DNA of 64,000 bases from Rhodovulum sp. 12E13. Its GTDB lineage: Bacteria > Pseudomonadota > Alphaproteobacteria > Rhodobacterales > Rhodobacteraceae. Each line of letters starts with the position of its first letter. Positions within the stretch are counted from its first letter, which is position 1. The stretch lies in contig NZ_QPLK01000004.1 in the NCBI RefSeq assembly GCF_003340565.1, forward strand, positions 210,041 to 274,040, written 5' to 3'. A program made the position numbers and the translations under genes. The notes below the pieces were generated by a model. It ran no database searches. It was not told the origin of the DNA and was given only the letters and a program-made list of their open reading frames with translations. Below, in pieces: positions 27,609 through 37,090 of this stretch.

Positions 27609-27640
27609 AAGGGCCGCTCCACCAGGGGCGGCCCTTTTTC
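27609..27640 (+). terminator. Intrinsic terminator of the 27.4-27.6 kb RNA
   Basis: AAGGGCCGC (27609-27617) pairs with GCGGCCCTT (27628-27636) and the stem is followed by a T-run. It lies about 50 bp before the arfB start, so the upstream transcript (yhhQ and the structured RNA) probably ends here. Confidence 0.85.
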
Positions 27641-27685
27641 CTTGCTGCGCTTAACACGCGGGCGCCAATCTGAGAGAGTGCCGTC

Positions 27686-28111
27686 ATGTTGCGCGTCACC
27701 GACGATATCGCCCTAGACGACTGGGAGATGACCGAGCAGTTCGTGCGGTCCTCGGGCCCCGGCGGGCAGAACGTCAACAAGGTGGCGACCGCGGTCGAGC
27801 TGCGCTTCGAGGCGGCGCGCAGCCCCAATCTGCCCGACCCGGTCAAGACGCGCCTCAGGCGGCTTGCCGGCCGGCGCTGGACCGACGAGGGCGCGATCGT
27901 GCTCAAGGTCGACGAGACGCGCAGCCAGGCCCGGAATCGCGAGATTGCGCGACAGCGGCTGGCCGAGCTTGTCGCCCGCGCCTCGGTCGCGCCCAAGCGG
28001 CGCAAGCCCACGCGGCCCACCCTCGCCTCGAAGCGCCGGCGGCTCGAGGGCAAGGCGAAGCGCGCCGAGGTGAAGGCCATGCGCGGCCGCGTCACCTCGG
28101 GCGACGAGTGA
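27686..28111 (+). CDS. arfB: Alternative ribosome-rescue factor ArfB (YaeJ)
   Basis: 141 residues with the release-factor catalytic loop SSGPGGQNVNK (GGQ), followed by the basic C-terminal tail (KRRKPTRPTLASKRRRLEGKA) that enters the empty mRNA channel of stalled ribosomes. No codon-recognition domain is present, as expected. It hydrolyses peptidyl-tRNA on non-stop complexes. ATG at 27686. The next gene begins 13 bp downstream. Confidence 0.93.
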   Translation: MLRVTDDIALDDWEMTEQFVRSSGPGGQNVNKVATAVELRFEAARSPNLPDPVKTRLRRLAGRRWTDEGAIVLKVDETRSQARNREIARQRLAELVARASVAPKRRKPTRPTLASKRRRLEGKAKRAEVKAMRGRVTSGDE

Positions 28112-28124
28112 GGCGAGGCGCGCG

Positions 28125-29408
28125 ATGGAGAGCCTCGCCGCCCGCCGCACGCGCCTCATGGGGCCGAACGTGCCCACCTTCTACCGCCGCCCGCTCGAGA
28201 TCGTGCGCGGCGAGGGGGTGTGGCTGTGGGATGCCGCAGGCCGCCGGTATCTCGACGCCTACAACAACGTGCCCCATGTCGGCCATTGCCACCCCCGCGT
28301 GGTCGAGGCCGTCTCGCGGCAGCTCGCCACGCTCGACACCAATTCGCGCTACCTCCACCCGGGGATCCTCGACTACGCCGAGCGGCTGACCGCGAGTTTC
28401 GGAGACGGGCTGACGCAGGCGCTCTTCGCCTGCACGGGCTCGGAGGCGATGGATGTCGCCCTGCGCATGGCGCAGGCGGCGACCGGGCACACCGGGATCG
28501 TGGCGACCGACAACACCTATCATGGCAACACGACGGCGGTGGCGCAATTTTCTGCCCGTCGCCCGCCCCTGGGGGGCTACCCGCCCCATGTACGTCTCGT
28601 GCCGTCACCCGATGCGCGCGCGCCCCTCGGCGGCTCGGCGGCGGCGCAGCCCGCGGCTTTCGCCGCCGCCGTCGCGCGCGCGGCCGAGGATCTGGCCGAG
28701 GCGGGCCACGGCCTCGCCGCGCTGGTCGTCTGCCCGGTCTTCGCCAACGAGGGGCTGCCGGGCGTCGGCCCCGGTTGGCTCGATGCGTCGGCAGAGGCGG
28801 TGCGCAAGGCCGGCGGCGTGTTGATCGTCGACGAGGTGCAGCCGGGGCTGGGGCGCGTGGGCACGCATCTGTGGGGGCACGGCCTGCTGGGCGTCGCGCC
28901 CGACATCGTGGTGCTGGGCAAGGCGCTGGGCAACGGCCATCCGCTTGCGGCGCTGGTGACGCGGCCGGATCACATGGCCGCCTTCCGCGAGAGGTTCGGC
29001 TACTTCAACACCACCGCGGCGACGCCGGTCGCCGCAGCCGCCGGCAGCGCCGTGCTCGACGTGATGGCTGACGAGGGCCTGCGTGAGAATGCCGGCCGAA
29101 CGGGCGCCCGGCTGGCCGAGGCGCTGGGCACTCTGGACGATCCGGGCATCGCCCGCGTGACCGCGCATGGGCTGATGGCCGCGGTGGAGCTCGTCGACGG
29201 CACGGGCCGCCCCGACGCCGCCCGCGCCGAGGCGGTGGTGGAGCGGATGAAGGACGCCGGCGTGCTGATCGGGCGGATCGGGCGCCAGATGCACGTGCTC
29301 AAGATCCGCCCGCCCATGCCCTTCGCGCCCGAGCATGTCGACCGGCTGACCGAGGCGCTCGCTGCCGCTCTCGCCGCCGTGCCGCTAACGGAAGGCACGC
29401 CGGCATGA
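28125..29408 (+). CDS. Class III PLP-dependent aminotransferase (AGXT2L-like phospho-lyase candidate)
   Basis: 427 residues. DNTYHGNTTAV, LIVDEVQPGLGRVG (PLP-pyridine aspartate) and LGKALGNGHP (Schiff-base lysine) mark the class III fold. The next gene, overlapping by ATGA, is an aminoglycoside-phosphotransferase-type kinase. The same pair of families forms hydroxylysine kinase plus phosphohydroxylysine or phosphoethanolamine phospho-lyase in other organisms, so an amino-alcohol degradation route is plausible. An ordinary omega-aminotransferase is also possible. Confidence 0.8.
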   Translation: MESLAARRTRLMGPNVPTFYRRPLEIVRGEGVWLWDAAGRRYLDAYNNVPHVGHCHPRVVEAVSRQLATLDTNSRYLHPGILDYAERLTASFGDGLTQALFACTGSEAMDVALRMAQAATGHTGIVATDNTYHGNTTAVAQFSARRPPLGGYPPHVRLVPSPDARAPLGGSAAAQPAAFAAAVARAAEDLAEAGHGLAALVVCPVFANEGLPGVGPGWLDASAEAVRKAGGVLIVDEVQPGLGRVGTHLWGHGLLGVAPDIVVLGKALGNGHPLAALVTRPDHMAAFRERFGYFNTTAATPVAAAAGSAVLDVMADEGLRENAGRTGARLAEALGTLDDPGIARVTAHGLMAAVELVDGTGRPDAARAEAVVERMKDAGVLIGRIGRQMHVLKIRPPMPFAPEHVDRLTEALAAALAAVPLTEGTPA

Positions 29409-30337
29409 CGGCGGCGCTGGCCGAGGCGGCGCTCGGGCCGTGGGGCGGGGCCGCGGCCCCGCCCCGGCTGGTCGTCGACCGCGAGAACGCCGTCTACGAG
29501 GTGCGCCTGCACTCCGGCGAGCGGGCGGCGCTGCGCCTGCACCGGGCAGGCTATCGCAGCCCCGCCGCCATCGAGGCCGAGATGGCGTGGACCGTCGCGC
29601 TGGCCGAGGAGGGCTTTCCCTGCCCCCGTCCCGTCGCCGCCGAGGACGGCGCGCTGCTCGCCCGCGCGCCCGACGGGCGGGCGGCGTCGGTCGTGGGCTG
29701 GATCGATGCGCCGCCGCTCGCCGAGGGCGGGCCGACCGTCGATGCCTTTCGCCGTCTGGGCGGGCTGATCGCGCGGCTGCACGACGAGACCGACAGGCTC
29801 GCCCCCGAGACGCGCGCCCTGCCCTCGTGGACGGGCGAGTCTCTGCTCGGCGACTCTCCTGTCTGGGGCCGGTTCTGGGAGCACCCGCATCTCACGCCCG
29901 AGGAAGCGCGCCTCCTGCAGATCGTCCGCGAGGAGGCGCGGGCGCGGCTCGACGCGCTGCCCGCGCCCGATCTGGGGCCGATCCACGGCGACGTGCTACT
30001 CGACAACGTGCTCGACCAGGGCAGCCGGCTCTGGCTGATCGACTTCGACGATTGCGGGGTGGGGCACCGCGGCTACGACCTCGGCACCGCGCTGGTGGGT
30101 CATGCCGCGCGCCCCGACTACCCAGACCTCGCCGCCGCGCTGGTCGCGGGCTATGCCAGCCGCCGGGGCAACGGGGCGCGGGTAGCGGCGGAGCTGTCGC
30201 TGTTCGTGATGCTGCGCGCGCTGGCCTCGTGCGGCTGGGTGCTCAGCCGCACCGAGCCCGGCGACCCCCGCAGGCGGGCCTATGCCGACCGGGCGGTGCG
30301 GCTGGCCGAGCGATGGCTGGCGCGGGCGGGCGCCTGA
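29405..30337 (+). CDS. APH-family small-molecule kinase (homoserine/hydroxylysine kinase-like)
   Basis: 310 residues of the protein-kinase-like aminoglycoside phosphotransferase superfamily. The N-lobe starts VVDRENAVYEVRLHSGERAALRLHR; the catalytic loop is IHGDVLLDNVL and the metal-binding motif is LIDFDDCGVGHRGYDLG. Its start overlaps the aminotransferase stop, so the two products probably act in one pathway, with the kinase making the phosphorylated substrate. Stop codon at 30335-30337, two bases short of convergent pncB. Confidence 0.82.
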   Translation: MTAALAEAALGPWGGAAAPPRLVVDRENAVYEVRLHSGERAALRLHRAGYRSPAAIEAEMAWTVALAEEGFPCPRPVAAEDGALLARAPDGRAASVVGWIDAPPLAEGGPTVDAFRRLGGLIARLHDETDRLAPETRALPSWTGESLLGDSPVWGRFWEHPHLTPEEARLLQIVREEARARLDALPAPDLGPIHGDVLLDNVLDQGSRLWLIDFDDCGVGHRGYDLGTALVGHAARPDYPDLAAALVAGYASRRGNGARVAAELSLFVMLRALASCGWVLSRTEPGDPRRRAYADRAVRLAERWLARAGA

Positions 30338-30338
30338 G

Positions 30339-31631
30339 TCAGACCACGACCGCGCGGGCCGTCTGCTCGCCCACCTCGAAGACGCGCTTGTAGCGCGCGA
30401 TTTCCTCCTTCGGGCCCATCGCCTTGTTGGGGTTGTCCGACAGCTTGACGGTCGGGCGCCCGTTCGCCGCCACCGCCTTGCAGACGAGAGAGAAGGGGGC
30501 GAGCGCGTCGCCCGGAGCCAGCCCCCGGAAATCGTTGGTCAGCAGAGTGCCCCAGCCGAAGCTGACGCGCACCCGGCCGTGAAACTGGCGGTGCAGCTCG
30601 ACGATCTTGTCGGCGTCGAGCCCGTCGGAAAAGATCACGAGCTTCTGCGCCGGATCCTCGCCGCGCTCCTGCCACCAGCGGATGGCCGTCTCGGCGCCCT
30701 CGGCCGGGTCGCCCGAATCGACGCGGATGCCCGTCCAGCCGGCCAGCCAGTCGGGCGCGTGGGCGAGGAAGCCCTCCGTGCCGTAGGTGTCGGGAAGGAT
30801 GATGCGCAGGTTGCCCTCGTGCTCTTCGTGCCAGTCGGCGAGCACGCGATACGGGGCGCGGGCCAGTTCCTCGTCGGTTTCGGCAAGGGCGGCGTAGACC
30901 ATGGGCAGCTCGTGGGCGTTGGTGCCGATCGCCTCGAGGTCGCGGTTCTTGGCGATCAGGCAGTTGGACGTCCCGGTGAAGGCGGGGCCGAGCCCCTCCT
31001 GCATCGCCTGCACGCACCAGTCCTGCCAGAGGAAGGAATGGCGGCGGCGGGTGCCGAAATCGGCGATCCTGAGGTCGTCGAGCGGGCGCAGCCGCTCGAT
31101 CTTCTCCCAGGTTCGGGTCATGGCACGGGCGTAGAGCACCTGCAGCTCGAACTTGCCGAGCCGGTGGAGCACCGCCCGGCCGCGCAGCTCCATCAGGATG
31201 GCGAGCGCGGGGATCTCCCACAGCATCACCTCGGGCCACGGCCCTTCGAAGGTCAGCTCGTACTGGTCGCCCTTGCGCTCGAGCTCGTAGGGGGGCAGGC
31301 GCATGTTCTCGAACCACTCCATGAAGTCGGGGCGGAACATCTGGCGCTTGCCGTAGAAGGTGTTGCCGCGCAGCCACGTGCTTTCGCCGCGGCAGAGCGA
31401 GAGAGAGCGCACGTGGTCGAGCTGCTCGCGCAATTCGCCCTCGTCGATCAGCTCGGCCAGCGGCACGTGGGTGCTGCGGTTGATCAGCGAGAAGGTGACG
31501 GTGGTGTCGCGCCTGTTGCGAAAAACAGACTGGCACATCAACAGCTTGTAGAAGTCGGTATCGATCAGCGAGCGCACGATCGGATCGATCTTCCACTTGT
31601 GGTTCCAGACGCGCGCGGCGATGTCGACCAT
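30339..31631 (-). CDS. pncB: Nicotinate phosphoribosyltransferase PncB
   Basis: 430 residues. [12 protein letters not shown] at the N-terminus, [11 protein letters not shown] (phosphoribosylated histidine region), [13 protein letters not shown]-like NAHELPM and GIRVDSGDP are conserved in the family. It makes nicotinate mononucleotide from nicotinate and PRPP in NAD salvage. I chose the ATG at 31631 (MVDIAARVW). The pncA gene lies about 2.7 kb upstream on the same strand, with a histidine kinase gene between them. Confidence 0.93.
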   Translation of the reverse strand: MVDIAARVWNHKWKIDPIVRSLIDTDFYKLLMCQSVFRNRRDTTVTFSLINRSTHVPLAELIDEGELREQLDHVRSLSLCRGESTWLRGNTFYGKRQMFRPDFMEWFENMRLPPYELERKGDQYELTFEGPWPEVMLWEIPALAILMELRGRAVLHRLGKFELQVLYARAMTRTWEKIERLRPLDDLRIADFGTRRRHSFLWQDWCVQAMQEGLGPAFTGTSNCLIAKNRDLEAIGTNAHELPMVYAALAETDEELARAPYRVLADWHEEHEGNLRIILPDTYGTEGFLAHAPDWLAGWTGIRVDSGDPAEGAETAIRWWQERGEDPAQKLVIFSDGLDADKIVELHRQFHGRVRVSFGWGTLLTNDFRGLAPGDALAPFSLVCKAVAANGRPTVKLSDNPNKAMGPKEEIARYKRVFEVGEQTARAVVV

Positions 31632-31745
31632 GGCTTTCTCCCCCGGCGACCGGCCGGGGCCGCCGCGGCGCACGCTAGCCGAACCGAGGCGCGAAGGGAA
31701 AGGCCGCGGCGGCTGCCGGCACCCTGTCGTGCAGGTTCGGCCTGA

Positions 31746-34208
31746 TCAGGCCGAGGCGGAGCGGGGCGGCGCCGGCGGCAGAGCGGCGTCGTCTTGCTGC
31801 GGTGCGGCCTCTTGCGGCTCGCCCGCGCTGCCGCACGCGGGGCCGTCGGGTGCTGCCTGCACGGTATGGATCGGGACCGTGACGGCGGCGTGCGGCTCCA
31901 CCGGCTGGGATGCGTGCGGCGGCGCGTCGCCGGCGCGCGCGGCGAGGAGGGCGTCGAGCGCGCCGGCGAGATCGGCCTTGCGCACCGGCTTGGCGAGAAA
32001 GCCTGTCATGCCGGCCTCGCGGCACTGTTCGCGGCTTTCGGCCAGCGCGTTGGCGGTGAGCGCGATCACCGGCACCGGCGGCAGACCGCGTGCCGCCTCT
32101 TCGCGCCGGATCGCGCGGGCGGCGGCGGGTCCGTCGAGGCCCGGCATCCGCATGTCCATGAAGACGGCGTCGGGCGGCGCCGCGCCATAGCGGGCGACTG
32201 CGTCGGTGCCGTTCTGCGCGGTGTCGACCACGGCGCCGGTCCCGCGCAGCATGGCCTCGATCAGGCGCAGGTTGGCGGGGTTGTCGTCGGCCACCAGCAG
32301 GCGCAGGCCGGCATAGGGCAGGGCGGCGGCCTCGGCCGTGCCTGCCTGCCCGGCGGCGGCAGCGGTAGGGGCAGATCCGGGTCGGGCGCCCGACGGCGTG
32401 TCGGGCTCCTCCGCCGGGGCGAGCGCGAGGTCGAGCGCCACGCGAAAGACCGATCCCGCCCCCGGAGCCGACTCGGCGGTGAGCGTGCCGCCCATCGCCT
32501 CGACCAGCTGGCGCGAGATGGCGAGGCCGAGCCCCGTTCCGCCATAGCGGCCGGCGATGTCGGGGCCGGCCTGGGTGAAGCTGTGGAATATCTCGTCGAG
32601 ACGGTCCTCGGCGATGCCGATGCCGGTGTCGCGCACCTCGAGCGCGAGCGCAGCCCGGTCGCCCCCCTCGCGCACGCGCACCGAGAGCGCCACCTGCCCC
32701 GTCTCGGTGAACTTGATCGCGTTGCCGAGCAGGTTCGACAGCACCTGCCGAAGCCGCCCCGAATCGCCCACCAGACGGGGCAGCGCGCCCTCCGGCAGGT
32801 CGAGGGCGAAGCGCAGGCCCTTGCGCTCGGCCAACGGCCGCATCAGCCGCGCCACGCCCTCGAGGCAGGCGGCCAGGTCGAAGGGCGCCGCGCCCACGCG
32901 CAGCCGACCGGCCTCGAGCGCCGAGAGGTCGAGCACGTCGTTGACGATGTCGAGCAGTGCCTCGGCCGATTCGCCGATCGTGCGCACCATGCCGCGCTGG
33001 TCGCCCGACAACTCGGTGTCGAGCAGCATCTCGGCGTTGCCGATGATGCCGTTCATCGGCGTGCGCAGCTCGTGGCTGATCGTTGCGAGGAAGGCCTGCT
33101 TGGCGCGGCTCGCCTCGGCGGCGGCGCGACTCGCTTCGGCGAGCGCCGCCTCGCGCGCCTTGATGTGACCGATGTCGCGCTCGACCGAGACGGTGCTCGA
33201 CAGCCTGCCCTCCGGGTCGAGCACGGGGGTCAGCCGCGTCTCAACCCAGACCGGCGTGCCGTCCTTGCGGCGGTTCATGATCTGGGTGCGCGCGGGCCGC
33301 CGCTCGCGTCGGGCGGTCATCAGGATGTCGATCGCCTCGGGGCTCGTTTCGGGGCCGTTGAGCAGGCGGATGTGCTGGCCCAGCGCCTCGCGCGCCGAAT
33401 AGCCGGTCATCTCGGTGAAGCCCGCGTTGACCCAGGTGACGATGCCGTCCCCGTCGGTGATGATGATGCTGTCGGCCACCTGCTCGGCCACGGTGGAGAG
33501 GCGCCGCGTGGTCGCCTGGCTCTCGCGCAGGGCGGCGTTGGAGACGGCGAGGTCGAGAGCCGTCTTCAGCGTCAGTTCCTGCTTTTCATCGCTGCGCTTC
33601 CGGCTGCGCTGCACCTGCCGCACGAAGGCGACGAAGATATGGCCCATCAGCAGCGCGGCCATCAGGTCGTAGAAAATCCCGTCCTCGCCCGGCCCGGCCG
33701 GCAGGGGCCCCAGCGCGAAGATCATCGCGATGGTCGAGCCGTAGACCGCGAAGCGCGCGAGCGCGGCCCAGCGGTGCAGCCCCCAGAGCAGGGCGGCATC
33801 GAGCAGCGCCGCCATGCAGACGGCAACCGCGAACACCCGCGCGTCAGCGCCGCCGAGTTCCATCAGCTTCCACAGGAAGAAATCGATCGAGAGCGCCTGC
33901 ACCGCGCCCATCCCGGCCGTGAGTGCGAGCAGCGTGGGCAGACGCCGCGCGATGCCGACCGTGCGCGAGAGCCGTCGGAGCAGCAGGCTTTCGCCGCCAT
34001 CGGCAAGGGCGACCAGTGCGGCCGCGGCGAGCGCCGTCACCGGGTCGGCGACCCGCAGGAACACCGCAAGGCAGAAGATGGTGAAGAGTTGGCGCGCGAG
34101 GAAGTGGCGCGCCCGGCCGCGGCAATAGCTGACGAAGCGCCCCTCGGGGCTGCGCCGGCTGCGAAAGGCGGCGAGTTCTCGGCCGGCGGCCTCTGCGTCG
34201 GCGATCAT
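31746..34208 (-). CDS. Membrane-bound hybrid sensor histidine kinase (PAS-HisKA-HATPase-REC)
   Basis: 820 residues. Residues about 40-190 contain several membrane helices; a PAS domain follows ([29 protein letters not shown]), then a PAC segment, a short coiled coil, and HisKA with [14 protein letters not shown]. The ATPase motifs are [23 protein letters not shown] and [10 protein letters not shown]. The C-terminal receiver has [10 protein letters not shown], acceptor aspartate in [12 protein letters not shown], and [11 protein letters not shown], then a Pro/Ala-rich tail. No response regulator or Hpt gene is adjacent. The ATG at 34208 begins MIADAEAAG. Confidence 0.9.
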   Translation of the reverse strand: MIADAEAAGRELAAFRSRRSPEGRFVSYCRGRARHFLARQLFTIFCLAVFLRVADPVTALAAAALVALADGGESLLLRRLSRTVGIARRLPTLLALTAGMGAVQALSIDFFLWKLMELGGADARVFAVAVCMAALLDAALLWGLHRWAALARFAVYGSTIAMIFALGPLPAGPGEDGIFYDLMAALLMGHIFVAFVRQVQRSRKRSDEKQELTLKTALDLAVSNAALRESQATTRRLSTVAEQVADSIIITDGDGIVTWVNAGFTEMTGYSAREALGQHIRLLNGPETSPEAIDILMTARRERRPARTQIMNRRKDGTPVWVETRLTPVLDPEGRLSSTVSVERDIGHIKAREAALAEASRAAAEASRAKQAFLATISHELRTPMNGIIGNAEMLLDTELSGDQRGMVRTIGESAEALLDIVNDVLDLSALEAGRLRVGAAPFDLAACLEGVARLMRPLAERKGLRFALDLPEGALPRLVGDSGRLRQVLSNLLGNAIKFTETGQVALSVRVREGGDRAALALEVRDTGIGIAEDRLDEIFHSFTQAGPDIAGRYGGTGLGLAISRQLVEAMGGTLTAESAPGAGSVFRVALDLALAPAEEPDTPSGARPGSAPTAAAAGQAGTAEAAALPYAGLRLLVADDNPANLRLIEAMLRGTGAVVDTAQNGTDAVARYGAAPPDAVFMDMRMPGLDGPAAARAIRREEAARGLPPVPVIALTANALAESREQCREAGMTGFLAKPVRKADLAGALDALLAARAGDAPPHASQPVEPHAAVTVPIHTVQAAPDGPACGSAGEPQEAAPQQDDAALPPAPPRSASA

Positions 34209-34378
34209 GCTCCAGCGCTCCCGATGGGCGGCCCGGGTGGCCGCCGCGCACAGAGCACCACGCCTCGGTTGAGGCCGGGTTAAGGCGCCAGAGCGGAGCG
34301 TTCGGCCGGCACCGACCGGCCGATGGAAACCGGATCGGCGGCCCGCTGGCCGGCCCCGGCGGCGCGTGCCGCGCCCTC

Positions 34379-34978
34379 CTAGCTCTGCAGGGCGACGCCG
34401 GCCTGCCGCATCGCGTCGAGCGCGGCGGCGAGTGAGCCGTCGGCGTCGATGCCGCGGCAGGCATCCAGCGCGACCGCGACATCGAAGCCGAGCCTCGCGG
34501 CGTCGATGGCCGACCAGCGTACGCAGAAATCGGTGGCGAGGCCGGCACAGACGAGGCTGGTCACGCCGCGGGTGCGCAGGTAGCCCTCGAGCCCGGTCGG
34601 CGTGGCGTGGTCGTTCTCGAAGAAGGCCGAGTAGCTGTCGATCTCGCGGCGGAAGCCCTTGCGGAGGATGAGATCGGCCGGGTCGGTCCGGAGATCGGGG
34701 TGGAAGGCGGCCCCGTGCGTGCCCTGCACGCAGTGGTCGGGCCAGAGCACCTGGGGGCCGTAGCCCATCTCGATCACCTCGAGCGGCTGACGGCCAGGAT
34801 GCTCGGAGGCGAAGGAGGAGTGGCGCTCGGGGTGCCAATCCTGGGTGAAGACCCGCACCGGGTAGTCGGCCAGCATGGCGTTGATCCGGGGCACCACGGC
34901 GTCGCCGTCGGGCACCTCTAGCGCGCCGCCGCGGCAGAAGTCGTTCTGGACGTCGATCACGAGGAGGACGGTCGTCAT
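34379..34978 (-). CDS. pncA: Nicotinamidase PncA
   Basis: 199 residues of the isochorismatase-like hydrolase fold. Catalytic aspartate in LLVIDVQNDFC, lysine in LILRKGFRREIDSYS and cysteine in GLATDFCVRWSA are all present; TQDWHPERHSSFA supplies the metal-binding residues. It converts nicotinamide to nicotinate, the substrate of PncB downstream. ATG at 34978 with AAGGAGAAG upstream. Confidence 0.95.
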   Translation of the reverse strand: MTTVLLVIDVQNDFCRGGALEVPDGDAVVPRINAMLADYPVRVFTQDWHPERHSSFASEHPGRQPLEVIEMGYGPQVLWPDHCVQGTHGAAFHPDLRTDPADLILRKGFRREIDSYSAFFENDHATPTGLEGYLRTRGVTSLVCAGLATDFCVRWSAIDAARLGFDVAVALDACRGIDADGSLAAALDAMRQAGVALQS

Positions 34979-35383
34979 GGGCTTCTCCTTTCCTTGCGAA
35001 AGGTGGGCCGGGTCTCTTCTCGCGTCAACGGAGAGGCCCGGGGCAGGCCCACCGGGGGTTCTTGCGCCTCTGCTCGGCGCCTGGCGGCGCCTCGCTCGGC
35101 CGGGCCGGAGGCCACGCCTTGCGGCGCAGCGCGGTGCGCCCGCGGGGGCGAGGGCGGAGCGCACCGCGGGCAGAGCCAGCAGGGCGGCCGGCAAGCGGGA
35201 GTGGAGCGGCAGACCCGGTGCCGCGCCGAAGAGACAGGCGCAGGCGGCGGCGGCTGACCTGATCGAGGTCCGATCCGTGCGCTTCGGGCTGGCGACCGGG
35301 CGGAGCACGGGCGCTTGCGGCGCCCCTGCGCGACCGGACGGCGGGGCTTGCCCTCGCTGCGGCGCCGAGCCTATGCCCGGCGC
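34979..35383. other. Intergenic region pncA-trhO, nothing identified
   Basis: 405 bp of extremely GC-rich sequence between the divergent pncA and trhO genes. It must hold both promoters. Several open frames run through it in all directions, but none has a recognisable product or ribosome binding site, and I see no RNA gene. Confidence 0.5.
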
Positions 35384-36283
35384 ATGGTCACCCTCGCCGC
35401 CTTCTACCGGTTCGCCGACCTGCCGGACCCCGCCGGCCTGCGCGATGCGCTCGCCGCGCTCGGCAGGGACGCGGGCGTGCGGGGCACCGTGTTGCTCGCG
35501 GCCGAAGGGGTGAACGGCACGATCGCGGGGCCGGAGGCCGGCGTGGCGCGGCTGCTCGACCGGCTGAGCGCGGAGCCCGGCCTCGCCCCGTTGCGCCAGA
35601 CGCGGGCCGAGGCGGAGGAGATGCCCTTTTCCCGGCTCAAGGTGCGCGTGAAACCCGAGATCGTCACGATGGGCCGACCCGAGCTGCGCCCGGCCGAGGG
35701 CGCCGGCACCTACGTGCCGCCGGAGGAATGGAACGCCCTCGTCTCGGCCCCCGACGTCGTGCTGATCGACACGCGCAACGCCTACGAGGTGGCGCTGGGC
35801 ACGTTTGTCGGGGCGGTCGACCCCGGGATCGACCGCTTCGCCGACTTCCCGGCCTGGTGGGCGGCCAATGCGCACCGCTTCGCCGGGCGACGTGTGGCCA
35901 TGTTCTGCACCGGGGGCATTCGCTGCGAGAAGTCGACCGCGCTGTTGCGGGCCGAGGGGGTGAACGAAGTCTTGCACCTCGAGGGGGGCATCCTCGACTA
36001 CCTCGCGCGCGTGCCCGAGGCGGACAGCCGGTGGCGGGGGGAGTGCTTCGTCTTCGACGGGCGCGTGTCGGTCGGGCACGGGCTGCGGCCGGGGGTGGCC
36101 GGGATATGCCACGCCTGCGGACGGCCTGTGACGCCGGCGCAGATGGCCGCGCCGGGGTGGGAGGAGGGGGTGAGCTGCCCGCTCTGCATCAGCGCCTATA
36201 CCGACGCCGACCGGGCGCGCTTCCGCGAGCGACAGAGGCAGGTGCGCCTCGCCGCGGCGCGGGGCCAGCGGCATCTCGCCTGA
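35384..36283 (+). CDS. trhO: tRNA uridine-34 hydroxylase TrhO (rhodanese family, UPF0176)
   Basis: 299 residues: an N-terminal alpha/beta domain (LLAAEGVNGTIAGP) followed by a rhodanese domain with active-site cysteine in MFCTGGIRCEKST. A C-terminal cysteine-containing extension (ICHACGRPV, SCPLCISAY) looks like a zinc site. The family makes 5-hydroxyuridine at the tRNA wobble position in an oxygen-dependent way. ATG at 35384 chosen as the start of the conserved MVTLAAFYRF. Confidence 0.9.
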   Translation: MVTLAAFYRFADLPDPAGLRDALAALGRDAGVRGTVLLAAEGVNGTIAGPEAGVARLLDRLSAEPGLAPLRQTRAEAEEMPFSRLKVRVKPEIVTMGRPELRPAEGAGTYVPPEEWNALVSAPDVVLIDTRNAYEVALGTFVGAVDPGIDRFADFPAWWAANAHRFAGRRVAMFCTGGIRCEKSTALLRAEGVNEVLHLEGGILDYLARVPEADSRWRGECFVFDGRVSVGHGLRPGVAGICHACGRPVTPAQMAAPGWEEGVSCPLCISAYTDADRARFRERQRQVRLAAARGQRHLA

Positions 36284-36544
36284 GCCACGGCCGGTCCATG
36301 CCATTGCCAGACCGGCAGGCGGGCAATCCGGTGCCACTGCGGGGCGCACTCCGGCCGCGCCCGTGGTCGCCGCGATCGGCATGGCGGGGCCGGGCGCCGC
36401 GGGCCTCGGCTGCGCGGGCTGCCCGCCGCCGGGCCCGGCGCGGCGCCCCACCCGCCCACCCGCGCGCGCCCGGCCCGGCGGCGGGCAGCCGCTTGACGGA
36501 GAAGAGGGCGGCGACCCGTCGACCGGCAGGCGCCGTCGGAGGTG

Positions 36545-36850
36545 TCAGGAGCGTGCGCCGCGGCGGCCGCGGCGGCCCGGCACCCGCGAGGTGAACCCCG
36601 GCGGGCGGCGCGCGATCCAGGCGGCGAAGCGGGCGAGACGGGGGTGGCTTCGGAGTGCCTCGGGGGTGGCGTAGTCCCGCGCGAGTTCGGCCTCGGTGAG
36701 GGCCGCGTGCACCTCCTTGTGGCAGATGTGGTGCATGAGCACGGTTGGCCCGCCCTTTCCGCCCTTCAGCTTGGGAACGAGGTGGTGCAGGCTTTGCGGC
36801 ACGTCCGCCGGGATCGGGCGCAGGCAGAGAGGGCAGATGGGGTCGGTCAC
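36545..36850 (-). CDS. Small HNH-type endonuclease domain protein
   Basis: 101 residues starting GTG at 36850. CPLCLRPI supplies one zinc-type cysteine pair. LHHLVPKLKGGKGG, with MHHICHKEVHAAL, forms the HNH core. A basic tail (PGRRGRRGARS) ends the protein. Stand-alone HNH proteins of this size are common in alphaproteobacteria; target unknown. The 261 bp between trhO and this gene (36284-36544) show nothing recognisable. Confidence 0.75.
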   Translation of the reverse strand: MTDPICPLCLRPIPADVPQSLHHLVPKLKGGKGGPTVLMHHICHKEVHAALTEAELARDYATPEALRSHPRLARFAAWIARRPPGFTSRVPGRRGRRGARS

Positions 36851-37090
36851 GTCGGAGATGGAGCGGCTCGCAGGTCACCGCACAGAATGGGCCCGCGCGA
36901 TGCGGCGACAAGGGCGCGCCGCCCCGTGCGCTGCGTCGAGTGCCGCGTGCGGCCGCCGGCAGGCCGCGCGGGCCGTCGCCGTGCCCCCGGAGGGGCGGCG
37001 GGGCCGGCGCCTGCGGCACGGCCCGCCCGCAGGACGCGAGACCGGTATCGGTGCGCCCCGGCCTCCCGCCCCCTTGGGGCCCGGCCGGCG

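Larger units (their letters stand above)
27440..27640 (+). ncRNA. Structured RNA element with short leader ORF, duplicated anti-Shine-Dalgarno and terminator
   Basis: A perfect ACCTCCTT (27444-27451) can pair with AAGGAGGT (27470-27477), which is part of a very strong Shine-Dalgarno sequence complementary to the 16S rRNA 3' end. A second ACCTCCT (27592-27598) can compete for it. Between them lie an 18-codon frame from GTG at 27484 to TGA at 27538-27540 (MSRVMLERGVG...) and the stem GGTCGG/CCGACC (27554-27559 with 27584-27589). An intrinsic terminator follows. I suspect a conserved Rhodobacteraceae RNA or leader peptide but know no name for it. Confidence 0.55.

Noticed and set aside
31794..34283. 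829-codon plus-strand frame opposite the histidine kinase
   Set aside because: Shadow frame; all kinase, PAS and receiver motifs are on the minus strand.
36542..37090. An N-terminal extension of the flavoprotein gene starting at 36542
   Set aside because: The first 180 codons are low-complexity and overlap the HNH gene; the Rossmann motif begins right after GTG 37091.
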